Shown here: one piece after another, positions 39,606-49,086 of the stretch
How the letters are laid out: each line of letters begins with the position of its first letter
How positions within the stretch are numbered: position 1 is the first letter of the stretch
NCBI RefSeq assembly: GCF_025685645.1
Contig: NZ_JAGSYF010000001.1
Coordinates: 806,001-870,000 of the forward strand
Reading direction: 5' to 3'
DNA from: Edaphobacter bradus
Lineage (GTDB): Bacteria > Acidobacteriota > Terriglobia > Terriglobales > Acidobacteriaceae
DNA length: 64,000 bases
Notes under the pieces: model-generated
What the model was told of the DNA's origin: nothing
The model's database searches: none
The model's input: only the letters and a program-made list of their open reading frames with translations
Program-made: the position numbers and the translations under genes

Positions 39606-42600
39606 CTAGACGATGGTTTGCAGCTCCGGTTCTGGCTTTGCTGCGGTGGTGGCTTTGAGGACGGGGGCGAGCCAGTGGCCGGTGTGGGAGCGCGGGCTGG
39701 CGGCGACCTCTTCGGGAGTACCGGTGGCCACGATCTGGCCGCCTCCGCTGCCGCCCTCGGGGCCGAGGTCGATGATCCAGTCGGCGGACTTGATGACGTC
39801 GAGGTTGTGCTCGATGACGAGGAGAGAACCGCCGCCTTCGATGAGCTTGCGGAAGGCGGCGAGGAGCTTGGCGACGTCGTCGAAGTGGAGGCCGGTGGTG
39901 GGCTCGTCGAGGATGTAGAGAGTTCGGCTGGCGGCCTTTTTTGCGGCTTCGTTGCTGCCGTTACGGTTGGCGATGGAGCGGGCGGCTGCAAGGTGGGACG
40001 CGAGCTTGACGCGCTGGGCTTCGCCTCCGGAGAGTGTGGTGGCTGACTGGCCGAGACGAACGTAGCCGAGGCCGACCTCGTCGAGAACGTAGAGCCGGTC
40101 GACGATCTTGGGGTGGCCGGCGAAGTAGACGAGGGCCTCCTTCACGGTCATGTTGAGGACGTCGTGGATGTTGCGGCCCTTGTAGCGAATCTCGAGGATG
40201 GAGGACTTGTAGCGGGTGCCGTTGCACTCCTCGCAGGGCAGCTCGACGTCGGCGAGGAACTGCATCTCGACCGTGACGGTGCCGTCGCCTTCGCAGACGT
40301 CGCAGCGGCCACCGGGGACGTTGAAGGAGAAGTGTCCTGCGGTGAGGCCGCGGCGCTTGGCGTCGGGCTGCGCGGCGAAGAGGGCGCGGATCTCGTCGAA
40401 GGCTTTGATGTAGGTGACGGGGTTGGAGCGCGGCGTGCGGCCGATAGGGGACTGGTCGACGAGCACGACCTCGTTGAGGTGGTGAGTGCCCGTGAGCTCG
40501 CGGTAAAAGTGCGTGGGCGAGTCAGTGGTATCCGGGCCTTCCGCGGATTGACCGAGGACCTGCGTCAAGGCACGGTAGAGCACCTGGTGGATGAGGGTGG
40601 ATTTGCCCGATCCGGAGACCCCGGTGACACAGACGAGCATATTCAGGGGAACGTCGAGGTCGACGCCGCGAAGGTTATGGATGCGGGCGCCGGAGAGCTT
40701 GAGGTGCTCGCGGCCGGGCTCGCGGCGGTGTTTAGGAACCGGGATATTCGCCCGGCCTGAAAGATATTTGCCAGTAATCGAGTTGGGGTTGGCAGCGACT
40801 TGGGCGACAGTGCCAGAGGCCAGAAGCTGGCCACCGAGCTCGCCTGCTCCGGGGCCGAGGTCGAGAAGATGGTCTGCGGAGCGGATGACGTCGGGGTCGT
40901 GCTCGACGACGAGGATTGTGTTGCCGAGATCGCGCAGCTCCTCCATGATGCGGATGAGCTTGGCGGTGTCGCGGGTGTGCAGGCCGATACTCGGCTCATC
41001 AAGCACGTAGAGCGCTCCGACGAGACGTGAGCCGAGCGAGGTGGCTAGCTGGATGCGCTGGGACTCGCCGCCGCTAAGCGTGGAGCTGAGGCGGTCAAGG
41101 GTGAGGTAGTCCAGGCCAACCTGGTGGAGGAAGTAGATGCGCTGGCGAACCTCTTCGAGAATCTTTCCGGCAATTTCAGTCTGTGCGGGCGAGAGCTGAA
41201 GCGAGTCGAAGAACTGCTGCGCCTCGGTGATGGTGAAGGAGCAGACCTCACAGATGTTCTTGTTGTTGATGAGCACGGCGCGGGCCTCGGCGCGGAGGCG
41301 CTGCCCACGGCAGTCGGGGCAGAGCGCGTAGCCGCGATATTTGGAGAGGAAGACGCGGACGTGCAGCTTGTATTTTTTGCGCTCTAGCGCTGCGAAGAAG
41401 CCTCGTATGCCAGGGAAGCTGCCGCTGCCATCTTCGATGAAGCGCTGTTGCTCAGGCGTGAGATCGTACCAGGGGACGTCGGTCGGCACGCCGGCCGCTT
41501 TGGCGGCGCGGAGCATCTCGCCGTGGTGGGGCCGGTACTTGGGAGTCGTCCACGGGGCAATGGCTCCGGCGGCGAGCGTCTTCGAGCGATCGGGAATGAT
41601 GAGGTTCGGGTCGAAGTCGATGGTGTTGCCGAAGCCCTGGCAGCGTGGGCAGGCGCCGTATGGGTTATTGAAGGAGAAGAGGCGCGGTTCGGGCTCGCGG
41701 TAGGCGCGATGGCAGGTTGTGCACTCGAAGGCGGCGGAGAAGCGGAGGTACTGTGGTAGAGAAGCGGATTTCTCCGCTCCGGCCCGTTCCGGTCCTCCGG
41801 TCGAAATGACAACACTTTCTTCAGAGCGCGGGACAGTGATGAATTGGATCTCTCCGGACTCGCGGTAGCCGGTCTCGATGGCGTCGACGAGGCGGGAGCG
41901 GATGTCGGGTGAGAGGGCGAGGCGGTCGACGAGGACGAAGATGGGCTGAGTGAAGTCGAGTTCGAGGAGGGACTCGGGAGTGGAGAACTCTACGATGCGG
42001 CCGTTTTGGTAGAGACGGTTGTAGCCTCGGCGGCGAAGTTCGGCGAGACGGTCCTTGAGCGAGTCGGTTAGGTCGAAGGTTGGAGCGACTGCGGATTTTA
42101 CGGATTTCGCGGATTTTTTTGCGGCGGATTTTTTCGGTTTGGGCTCGGGTTCTTCGGCTTCGTTGGTGGAGGCCTGCTGCATGGGCTCGAGCTTGATCTC
42201 GGCGCGGACGATGGGGAACAGCGCGTAGATGCGGGTGGCTGGTTCGCCTTCCCGCCCACCCATTGCGAAGAGGGCGGCGACGATCTCGTCGACGGTATCG
42301 CGCTTGACGATGCCTCCACAGTGGAGGCAGGTGACGGTGCCGCAGCGTGCGTAGAGGAGGCGGAGGTAGTCGTAAATTTCTGTGGCAGTGGCTACAGTGG
42401 AGCGCGGGTTGCGGGTCTGGTTCTTCTGCTTGATCGCGATGGCCGGGGCGAGGCCGTCCATGTGGTCGACGTCGGGCTTTTCGATGCGCTCGAGGAATTG
42501 GCGGGCGTAGGCGGAGAGAGATTCGACGTAGCGGCGCTGGCCCTCGGCGTAAACCGTGTCAAAGGCGAGCGAGGACTTGCCCGAGCCGCTAACTCCGGAG

Positions 42601-42713
42601 ACGACGGTGAGGGCGTTGTGCGGGATGTCGACGTCGATGCCCTTGAGATTGTGGGTGCGGGCTCCGCGGATGGTGATCTGATCGGGCTTGGTGTCGGGCG
42701 TCGGGTTGCTCAT
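39606..42713 (-). CDS. uvrA: Excinuclease ABC subunit A (with two unusual insertions)
   Basis: A 1035-residue damage-recognition ATPase of nucleotide excision repair. The first Walker A is G-V-S-G-S-G-K-S-S (Lys46) and the second is [12 protein letters not shown] signatures (L-S-G-G-E-S-Q-R and L-S-G-G-E-A-Q-R) and zinc-finger cysteines (C-T-T-C, C-P-R-C; C-D-V-C, C-E-E-C) are all present. Two additions stand out: a Lys/Ala/Pro-rich linker (near 42090-42150) and a ~19-residue segment encoded by a short repeat at 41755-41811. Both are in frame and probably lie in surface loops. Start ATG 42713 is preferred on family length; 42737 is possible. Confidence 0.95.
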   Translation of the reverse strand: MSNPTPDTKPDQITIRGARTHNLKGIDVDIPHNALTVVSGVSGSGKSSLAFDTVYAEGQRRYVESLSAYARQFLERIEKPDVDHMDGLAPAIAIKQKNQTRNPRSTVATATEIYDYLRLLYARCGTVTCLHCGGIVKRDTVDEIVAALFAMGGREGEPATRIYALFPIVRAEIKLEPMQQASTNEAEEPEPKPKKSAAKKSAKSVKSAVAPTFDLTDSLKDRLAELRRRGYNRLYQNGRIVEFSTPESLLELDFTQPIFVLVDRLALSPDIRSRLVDAIETGYRESGEIQFITVPRSEESVVISTGGPERAGAEKSASLPQYLRFSAAFECTTCHRAYREPEPRLFSFNNPYGACPRCQGFGNTIDFDPNLIIPDRSKTLAAGAIAPWTTPKYRPHHGEMLRAAKAAGVPTDVPWYDLTPEQQRFIEDGSGSFPGIRGFFAALERKKYKLHVRVFLSKYRGYALCPDCRGQRLRAEARAVLINNKNICEVCSFTITEAQQFFDSLQLSPAQTEIAGKILEEVRQRIYFLHQVGLDYLTLDRLSSTLSGGESQRIQLATSLGSRLVGALYVLDEPSIGLHTRDTAKLIRIMEELRDLGNTILVVEHDPDVIRSADHLLDLGPGAGELGGQLLASGTVAQVAANPNSITGKYLSGRANIPVPKHRREPGREHLKLSGARIHNLRGVDLDVPLNMLVCVTGVSGSGKSTLIHQVLYRALTQVLGQSAEGPDTTDSPTHFYRELTGTHHLNEVVLVDQSPIGRTPRSNPVTYIKAFDEIRALFAAQPDAKRRGLTAGHFSFNVPGGRCDVCEGDGTVTVEMQFLADVELPCEECNGTRYKSSILEIRYKGRNIHDVLNMTVKEALVYFAGHPKIVDRLYVLDEVGLGYVRLGQSATTLSGGEAQRVKLASHLAAARSIANRNGSNEAAKKAASRTLYILDEPTTGLHFDDVAKLLAAFRKLIEGGGSLLVIEHNLDVIKSADWIIDLGPEGGSGGGQIVATGTPEEVAASPRSHTGHWLAPVLKATTAAKPEPELQTIV
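41755..41811. repeat. In-frame short interspersed repeat inside uvrA
   Basis: A 57-bp segment (exactly 19 codons) begins GGTAGAGAAGCGGAT and ends CGGTCGAAATGACA. It contains the palindrome AGCGGA-N4-TCCGCT. The same ends flank the longer repeat inside the P450 gene (60852-60936): GGTAGAGAAGC-x-GAT and CGGCCGGGATGACA. In uvrA it encodes [18 protein letters not shown], just before the zinc-finger segment F-E-C-T-T-C. Confidence 0.6.
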
Positions 42714-42872
42714 GGCCAAACTTCTATTTTCAGGCATTGCAGGCTTGAGCGCGAATTAATTGACTGAGTGATGTGAAAGGCCGATCGGTTAGTTTGTTAA
42801 ATCGAGAGTAATCTTTTACTTCCCACAAGCCGACCTGCCAGTCCCGGTCTGGAATGAATATAAGCTTGACTC

Positions 42873-44180
42873 ATGATATGGAGCAGAAGATCGCTGTTCA
42901 AAGGAGCTTGTCTGCTTTTCTTTGCCTGTCACCTGGCTCAAGCTCAAGGCAAGCCGATCACGGGCGATTGGATCGTCGACTTCGATTTCCTCGGAAGTAA
43001 GATGTATGGCCGGGCAGCCATTCGAGAAGAAAACGGCAGTCTCTCCGGGACACTTTTGGGTCAGCCGATCGTAGGTACTCGCTCGGGAACAATGATCTCC
43101 TTTCGCTCAACGCAAGGGGATAGCAAGGGCGACGCGACCATTGTTGGGGAAGAGATACGCGGCACTGAAATCATTCCTGCAAGTCCGCAAGATCCGCATC
43201 CTCTGAAACTGACGTTTGTCGCAACCCGCGTGCCGCCGCGACCGTCACGCGCGCCAATGACGCACAGCTTCAAGCCTTCCGTTTTCTATCGCAGCTTTTC
43301 CGCGTTGAACCCACCAGTTCTGCATATAGCGCCGGGCGATACCGTCAGGACAGAAACAGTGGACAATTCTGGCATTGACGGTGAAAACGTGCGCCGCACG
43401 GCCGGAGGAAACCCCCAGACTGGCCCCTTTTACATCGATTCGGCGATGCCCGGAGACGTCCTTGCAGTCCACATTGTTCGACTGACACTGAATCGTGACA
43501 CGGCTCAAAGTGACGATGTGATTACCTACTCGGCGATGAACCGAGATCTTGCAGTGATGACAAAAGATAACAGGAGCGCCGTAACATGGCACTTGGACCG
43601 CAATCGCATGGTCGGTTGGCCCGTGGGAAGAAGCGGGCATCTGTCGGCGTTTGAAGTACCACTGCATCCGATGCTGGGCGGCATCGGTACAGCAGCCATC
43701 CCTGGGCCGCCTGCACCGCCGACATTCGATAGTGGCAGTTTTGGTGGCAACATGGATTTCAATGAGATTGGAGTGGGTACGACCGTATACCTTCCGGTCA
43801 ATGTACCGGGTGCGCTCCTTTACCTTGGTGATGCCCATGCATTGCAGGGCGATGGCGAGCTGAACGGCAACGCATTGGAGACCTCTATGGACGTAGAGGT
43901 CTCCGTCGATTTGATCTCCAGCAAAAACATCAAGACGCCTCGGATTGAGACTGCTACTTACATTGCCGCAACGGGCTTCGACGGAAGTGTCGACGGCGCG
44001 ATGAGAGCCGCTACAGACAGCATGGCTGATTGGCTAGCGAAAGACTACAGCCTTACACCATCCGAGATTGGTCAGGTGCTTGGCGTCGCAGCAGAGTACC
44101 GGATCGCGGAGGTAGCGGATCGGAATGCTGGCGTGGTGTTGAAAGTTCGGAAGGATCTACTTGCGAAGCTGCAAAAATAG
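42873..44180 (+). CDS. Secreted acetamidase/formamidase-like protein
   Basis: A 435-residue protein: a signal peptide (M-I-W-S-R-R-S-L-F, cleavage near A-Q-A-Q), an N-terminal beta domain of about 100 residues (G-D-W-I-V-D-F-D-F; G-S-L-S-G-T-L-L-G) not found in cytoplasmic relatives, then the FmdA/AmdA domain (A-P-G-D-T-V-R-T-E-T; G-P-F-Y-I-D-S-A-M-P-G-D-V-L; G-D-A-H-A-L-Q-G-D-G-E). That family hydrolyses formamide or acetamide to ammonia and the acid. Secretion and the extra domain suggest a different, perhaps larger, amide substrate. A TATAAG at 42856-42861 may be its -10 box; no ribosome binding site is clear. Confidence 0.85.
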   Translation: MIWSRRSLFKGACLLFFACHLAQAQGKPITGDWIVDFDFLGSKMYGRAAIREENGSLSGTLLGQPIVGTRSGTMISFRSTQGDSKGDATIVGEEIRGTEIIPASPQDPHPLKLTFVATRVPPRPSRAPMTHSFKPSVFYRSFSALNPPVLHIAPGDTVRTETVDNSGIDGENVRRTAGGNPQTGPFYIDSAMPGDVLAVHIVRLTLNRDTAQSDDVITYSAMNRDLAVMTKDNRSAVTWHLDRNRMVGWPVGRSGHLSAFEVPLHPMLGGIGTAAIPGPPAPPTFDSGSFGGNMDFNEIGVGTTVYLPVNVPGALLYLGDAHALQGDGELNGNALETSMDVEVSVDLISSKNIKTPRIETATYIAATGFDGSVDGAMRAATDSMADWLAKDYSLTPSEIGQVLGVAAEYRIAEVADRNAGVVLKVRKDLLAKLQK

Positions 44181-44272
44181 CCGAGGCATCAATGTTGGTC
44201 CTCATAAACGCGCTTGTGGTGCTCGAAGATCCAGATTGTCGCAAAGATGAAGGCTGACTTAGTAACGTCGTG

Positions 44273-44773
44273 TCAGGACTGCGATTGCGGGCGGAAGATT
44301 TCGATCATGAGGAGGCAGGCTCCGATGACGATGGCGCTGTCGGCGATGTTGAAGTCGGGCCAGTGATAGTGGACGATGTGGACTTCGAGGAAGTCGATGA
44401 CGTAGTGGTAGACGACGCGGTCGTAGAGGTTGCCGATGGCTCCGCCGAGGATGAGAGCAAGCGCGATCGAGGTCAGCGAGAGTGACTGGCGAACCTTCAG
44501 CAGCATATAGCTCACGATGAGTACGGCTGCGACAGAGAAGGCAATAAGGCCAGCGCGAACGGCTCCAGGCGAGGCGGAGTCGGCGAAGGCGCTGAAGGCG
44601 GCCCCGGAATTGAGTACGTGAGAGATGCGGAAGATGCCGGGGATCACCGTGTGGGTGCTGCCCGCGGCGAGGTGGGCGACGACGAGCCTCTTGGTGATGC
44701 GGTCGAGAAGGACAACGACTGCGGAGATGAGCAGCAGCAGGCCGAGGTAGTTGCGGTTGTTGCGGTCAGGCAT
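44273..44773 (-). CDS. lspA: Lipoprotein signal peptidase (signal peptidase II)
   Basis: A 166-residue, four-helix membrane aspartyl peptidase. It has N-S-G-A-A-F, and the catalytic aspartates lie in G-N-L-Y-D-R-V and N-I-A-D-S-A-I. It removes the signal peptide from lipid-modified prolipoproteins, the step after Lgt. It follows ileS by 17 nt; the ileS-lspA order is common among bacteria. Confidence 0.95.
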   Translation of the reverse strand: MPDRNNRNYLGLLLLISAVVVLLDRITKRLVVAHLAAGSTHTVIPGIFRISHVLNSGAAFSAFADSASPGAVRAGLIAFSVAAVLIVSYMLLKVRQSLSLTSIALALILGGAIGNLYDRVVYHYVIDFLEVHIVHYHWPDFNIADSAIVIGACLLMIEIFRPQSQS

Positions 44774-44790
44774 TCAGGCTTATGGCTCCG

Positions 44791-47652
44791 TTAGACGTTG
44801 TAAGGGGGATAGTTGATGGCGGCCAGCGCTTCGGCGCAGCGGAGGCAGACGGTCGGGTAGTTTGCGTCCTCGCCTACGTCGGTGGTGTAGTTCCAGCAGC
44901 GCTCGCACTTGGTGCCTTCTGCCGGACTGGTTGTTACGTGGGTCTTCTGGTCTGCGTGTTCGATGTGGGCGAGTGAGACCTGCGAGACGTTGAAGAGTTC
45001 CTTGAGGCTGGGTTCGTAGCGCTGAAGAAGAGCGTAGAGCGGCTCGCTCGCTTCAATGCTGACCTTGGCATCGAGGCCTTTTCCGACGAGCTTGTTCTGG
45101 CGTGCAGCCTCAAGCGAGAGGAGAACCTCATCGCGCGCTTCGAGCAGCTCTTGCCAGTCTTCCATGAGTGGCGTGACATTGCCAGGGACGATGTCGGCGA
45201 TGTTGGGGAAGAGTGCGAGGTGGACGCTTGGCTCGCGGCTATCGACCTTGGGCAGATGCTGCCATACCTCATCGGCGGTGAAGCTGAGGATGGGTGCGAT
45301 GAGGCGCGTGAGGGCCTCGGCGATGCGCCAGAGGGTGGTTTGGGCGCTGCGGCGCGCGGGGTGGTTGGGGGCGAAGGTGTAGAGGCGGTCCTTGAGGACG
45401 TCGAGGTAGAGCGCGCTGAGGTCGCTGTTGGTGAACTCGTTGAGCGCGTGATAGGCGCGGTGGAACTCGAAATCGTCGTAGGCGGCGCGGATGCGGGTAG
45501 TGAGCTGGGCGAGACGCGCGAGGATGTGCTGGTCTAAGGGTTCGAGTTTTGCGAAGTCCTGCACTGCGTTGGTAGCAGGATCGAAGTCGTGCAGATTGCC
45601 TAGCAGGAACCGCAAGGTATTGCGCAGCTTTCGGTAGTTGTCGCTGACACGCTGCATGAGGTTTTCGCTGGCGGCTACGTCTTCCCGGAAATCAACCGAG
45701 GCGACCCATAGGCGAACGATCTCTCCGCCGAGGCGCTTGGCGATGTCTACCGGGTCGACGCCGTTTCCGAGGGATTTAGAGAAGGCTCGGCCCTGCTCGT
45801 CCAGGGTCCAGCCGGAGGTGGCGACCATCTTGTAGGGAGCCTTGCCGTTGACGCCTACCGAGGTTAGGAGCGAGGAGTGGAACCAGCCGCGGTGCTGGTC
45901 GCCGCCCTCGGTGTAGAGGTCGGCGGGAGCGTGAAGCTCAGGCTCGATGTCGAGGACAGCGTGCCAGCTTGAGCCGGACTCGAACCAGACGTCGAGAATG
46001 TCCATCTCTTTGCGGAACTCAGTACTGCTGCAGTTGGGGCAGGCAGTGCCGGAGGGCAGGAGCGCGGCGGCGTCGTGTGTGTACCAGGCGTCGGCGCCCT
46101 CGCGGTAGAAGAGCTGGACGATGCTCTTGTTGATTGCAGGATTATTGAGCGGCTGGTGGCACTTTTCACAGAGAAAGACCGCGATGGGCACGCCCCAGAT
46201 GCGCTGGCGCGAGATGCACCAGTCGGGGCGCGTGGCGATCATATTGGAGATGCGCTCCTGCCCCCAGGAAGGGTCCCAGACGGCGCTGGCAATCTCGTCC
46301 AGGGCGCGCTGGCGGAAGGTCGTCTCATTGCCATTGGGCGCATGCATGGGGGTCTCCATACCGATGAACCACTGCTCTGTGGCGCGGAAGATGACCGGGT
46401 TGTGGCAGCGCCAGCAGTGCGGGTAGGAGTGGTGGATCTCGGAGCGACCCATCAGGGCTCCGCGCGAGGCGACGAGGTCGATGATGGCGGGGTTGGCTTT
46501 GAAGACCTGCTGGCCGTCGTACTCGGGCAGGCCGTTGCGGAGGCGTCCGGCTGCATCAACGTTGCAGAGCTGCGAGAGGCCGTACTTTGCTCCGGTGTAG
46601 AAGTCGTCGGCTCCGTGGGCAGGAGCGGTGTGGACGGCTCCGGTGCCTTGTTCGGTGGTGACGTAATCGGCGTTCACGCCGAGGATCTCGCGGTCGAGGA
46701 ATGGGTGCTGGAAGGTGACGCGGTCCATGCGCGTGCCCCTAAAGCGGGCGATCACGACAGCCTCGGTGAGGTTGCAGGATTCGCGGGTCTGGGCGGCGAG
46801 GGCCTCGGCGACGATGTAGACGTTGCCGTCGGTGTTACGCAACGCGACGTAGTCAAGTTCAGGGTTGAAGGCGACGGCAAGCGAGGCGGGTAGCGTCCAG
46901 GGAGTGGTAGTCCAAATGATCGTGTAGACGGGCAGGTTGGCCAGCGCAGGCTCGATTTGCTCGGGGTCGGAGGTCAGCTTGTAGCGGACGTAGATCGAGG
47001 GCGAGGTGTGCATCTCGTACTCGACCTCGGCCTCGGCCAGGGCGGTCTGGTCGTGAATGCACCAGTAGACGGGCTTGAGGCCCTTGTAGACGAAGCCCTT
47101 CTCGAAGAAATCGTAGAAGGTCTCGACGATGGAGGCCTCGTAGGCCAGCGACATCGTCAGATACGGGTCGTTCCAGCGGCCGAAGACGCCGATGCGCTCG
47201 AACTGGGTGCGCTGGAGGTCGACGTACTTCTGGGCGTACTCGCGGCAGGCCTTGCGGACGGAGAGGGGAGGCATCTCGAGCTTCTTGCGGCCGAGCTTTT
47301 CGTCGACCTTGATCTCGATGGGGAGTCCGTGGCAGTCCCAACCGGGGACGTAGGGAGCGTCGAAGCCGGCCATAGTCTTGGTCTTGACGACGAAGTCTTT
47401 GATGCACTTGTTGAGGGCATGGCCGAGGTGGATGGCTCCGTTGGCGTAGGGAGGGCCATCGTGGAGGATATATTTGGGGGAGCCGGCGCGGGCGACGCGA
47501 ATCTGGGCGTACAGGTCCTGCTTCTGCCACTCGGCGAGGCGGAGGGGCTCGTTGACCGGCAGGTTAGCCTTCATGGCGAAGGAGGTCTCTGGCAGGTTGA
47601 GAGTGGACTTCAACGGTTTCAGTTCAGACATAGTCGCGGTTACTTCCGGCAT
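44791..47652 (-). CDS. ileS: Isoleucyl-tRNA synthetase
   Basis: A 953-residue class I tRNA synthetase. The HIGH motif is H-L-G-H in P-Y-A-N-G-A-I-H-L-G-H-A. The KMSKS loop reads A-F-S-K-S in G-R-A-F-S-K-S-L-G-N, with the first lysine and the methionine replaced and the second lysine kept. The editing domain has T-T-P-W-T-L-P. A C-terminal zinc finger has C-E-R-C and C-L-R-C. The length fits the bacterial (eubacterial-type) form. AGAGG lies just before ATG 47652; a second ATG at 47631 is possible. lspA follows in the same operon. Confidence 0.96.
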   Translation of the reverse strand: MPEVTATMSELKPLKSTLNLPETSFAMKANLPVNEPLRLAEWQKQDLYAQIRVARAGSPKYILHDGPPYANGAIHLGHALNKCIKDFVVKTKTMAGFDAPYVPGWDCHGLPIEIKVDEKLGRKKLEMPPLSVRKACREYAQKYVDLQRTQFERIGVFGRWNDPYLTMSLAYEASIVETFYDFFEKGFVYKGLKPVYWCIHDQTALAEAEVEYEMHTSPSIYVRYKLTSDPEQIEPALANLPVYTIIWTTTPWTLPASLAVAFNPELDYVALRNTDGNVYIVAEALAAQTRESCNLTEAVVIARFRGTRMDRVTFQHPFLDREILGVNADYVTTEQGTGAVHTAPAHGADDFYTGAKYGLSQLCNVDAAGRLRNGLPEYDGQQVFKANPAIIDLVASRGALMGRSEIHHSYPHCWRCHNPVIFRATEQWFIGMETPMHAPNGNETTFRQRALDEIASAVWDPSWGQERISNMIATRPDWCISRQRIWGVPIAVFLCEKCHQPLNNPAINKSIVQLFYREGADAWYTHDAAALLPSGTACPNCSSTEFRKEMDILDVWFESGSSWHAVLDIEPELHAPADLYTEGGDQHRGWFHSSLLTSVGVNGKAPYKMVATSGWTLDEQGRAFSKSLGNGVDPVDIAKRLGGEIVRLWVASVDFREDVAASENLMQRVSDNYRKLRNTLRFLLGNLHDFDPATNAVQDFAKLEPLDQHILARLAQLTTRIRAAYDDFEFHRAYHALNEFTNSDLSALYLDVLKDRLYTFAPNHPARRSAQTTLWRIAEALTRLIAPILSFTADEVWQHLPKVDSREPSVHLALFPNIADIVPGNVTPLMEDWQELLEARDEVLLSLEAARQNKLVGKGLDAKVSIEASEPLYALLQRYEPSLKELFNVSQVSLAHIEHADQKTHVTTSPAEGTKCERCWNYTTDVGEDANYPTVCLRCAEALAAINYPPYNV

Positions 47653-47929
47653 TGTTCCTCTTGCTGGCTGTTAGAGATACGCCCCAAAGGTCTATTGTAG
47701 CCGGGCTACAGGAATCAGGAAGATGCGGGGAGACATTCGTGTGGGGATGTGCGTCCAATGGTACAGAGCACGGGTTGGTGAATCTTTGTAGAATGATTAA
47801 CGGAGCCAAAAAGCCTGGAATCGCTGTAAAACAGATGAAACCGGCAAAGACCGGAGATGAAGAGCAAGCGAGAGTGACGCGCGATTCTCGAGAGGGTAGC
47901 AGGAGCCATAGATTCCTGTTACAGGGCAA

Positions 47930-49021
47930 ATGCGGCATATGGCGAATACTTTGTTGACACCACCACCGGATATTGATCCCAAGAAAGAGGTTCCGACGCT
48001 TGACGCGTCAGTGGAAGCTCCGAAGCTGAACGAAGAGACCGGAGGCTCGATGTGGGCCTCGCTGTTCTCAAACCTGCGCGACTTTTTTACCCCGGCGCGG
48101 GAGGCTCCGCTGAGGCTTGAGTCCCGTCCGGCGGAGAACGATCTGATCATTGAGGAAGAGGGGGTTTTCTCTTCGCTCATGAGCAGCATCCGGGACGTGT
48201 TCTTCCCGGAGAAGCTGCCGCCACTGGAGCTTGAGTCCAAGCCGATCGCAGTGGTCGACCGGATGCGCTTCAAGCGCGACCCAACCTCTACGGCGATTGC
48301 TATCGTGATCCACGGCATGGTGATTATTGTGATCGCGTGGATTCTGATAAAGAAGATTCCACTTGCCGCACCAGCCAAGACGACTCTGGTGACCGAGGTT
48401 GCCGTGCCACCGATGGCCCCGGCGAAGGCGGCGCAGATGGGCGGCGGCGGCGGTCAGCGCGGACCGACTCCCGTGACCAAGGGGTCACCGCCGAAGTTCG
48501 CCGATCAGCAGATCGTGCCTCCGAAGGCCCCACCGTTGGTAGAGCCGAAGATCAAGATCGAACCCACGGTTGAGGTCCAGAAGGACGTGAAGATGGCGAC
48601 CAACCTTCCTAACTTCGGTCTGCCCAACTCGCCGCTGGTGGGAATGTCGATGGGTAATGGCAGCGGAACCGGGCTTGGCTCTGGCAACGGCTCTGGCATC
48701 GGGCCGGGCTCGGGAGGCAATATCGGCGGCGGGCCAAGGCGGATCGGCGGCGGAGTCTCAGCTCCGATACTGATCTATTCGGTTGAGCCGGAGTTCTCCG
48801 AAGAAGCCCGCAAGGCCAAGGTCGCCGGCAACGTGCTGGTGAATCTGTGGGTAGACACCAACGGCAATCCCAGCCACGTACGCGTGATCCGCGGCGTGGG
48901 CATGGGACTGGACGAGAAGGCGGTCGAGGCGGTCAGGCAGTACAGGTTCAAGCCTGCTATGGAGGGCGGTAAACCGGTGCTAGTCGAACTGAACGTCGAG
49001 GTGAACTTCCAGATCTTCTAA
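47930..49021 (+). CDS. TonB-like energy transducer with a duplicated cytoplasmic motif
   Basis: A 363-residue protein with about 120 cytoplasmic residues, one membrane helix (about 121-141), a long glycine- and proline-rich periplasmic linker, and a C-terminal TonB fold (Y-S-V-E-P-E-F-S-E-E-A-R; V-R-Q-Y-R-F-K-P-A). TonB proteins pass proton-motive energy from ExbB/ExbD to outer-membrane receptors. The cytoplasmic part contains two copies (about 41-67 and 79-106) of a motif ending D-x-F-x-P/F-x4-P-L-x-L-E-S-x-P, which is not part of classical TonB. No exbB/exbD or receptor genes are adjacent. ATG 47930 or 47939 could be the start. Confidence 0.85.
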   Translation: MRHMANTLLTPPPDIDPKKEVPTLDASVEAPKLNEETGGSMWASLFSNLRDFFTPAREAPLRLESRPAENDLIIEEEGVFSSLMSSIRDVFFPEKLPPLELESKPIAVVDRMRFKRDPTSTAIAIVIHGMVIIVIAWILIKKIPLAAPAKTTLVTEVAVPPMAPAKAAQMGGGGGQRGPTPVTKGSPPKFADQQIVPPKAPPLVEPKIKIEPTVEVQKDVKMATNLPNFGLPNSPLVGMSMGNGSGTGLGSGNGSGIGPGSGGNIGGGPRRIGGGVSAPILIYSVEPEFSEEARKAKVAGNVLVNLWVDTNGNPSHVRVIRGVGMGLDEKAVEAVRQYRFKPAMEGGKPVLVELNVEVNFQIF

Positions 49022-49040
49022 CCGGATTTTTGTTAACTGC

Positions 49041-49070
49041 GAAGGGCCTGTCACTTTTGACAGGCCCTTC
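49041..49070. terminator. Bidirectional terminator between the TonB gene and the chemotaxis receptor
   Basis: GAAGGGCCTGTCA 49041-49053 and TGACAGGCCCTTC 49058-49070 form a perfect 13-bp stem with a CTTT loop, followed by GTCTTCTTG on the plus strand and GCAGTTAAC on the minus strand. It lies between two convergent genes. Confidence 0.85.
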
Positions 49071-49086
49071 GTCTTCTTGTGAAGGA

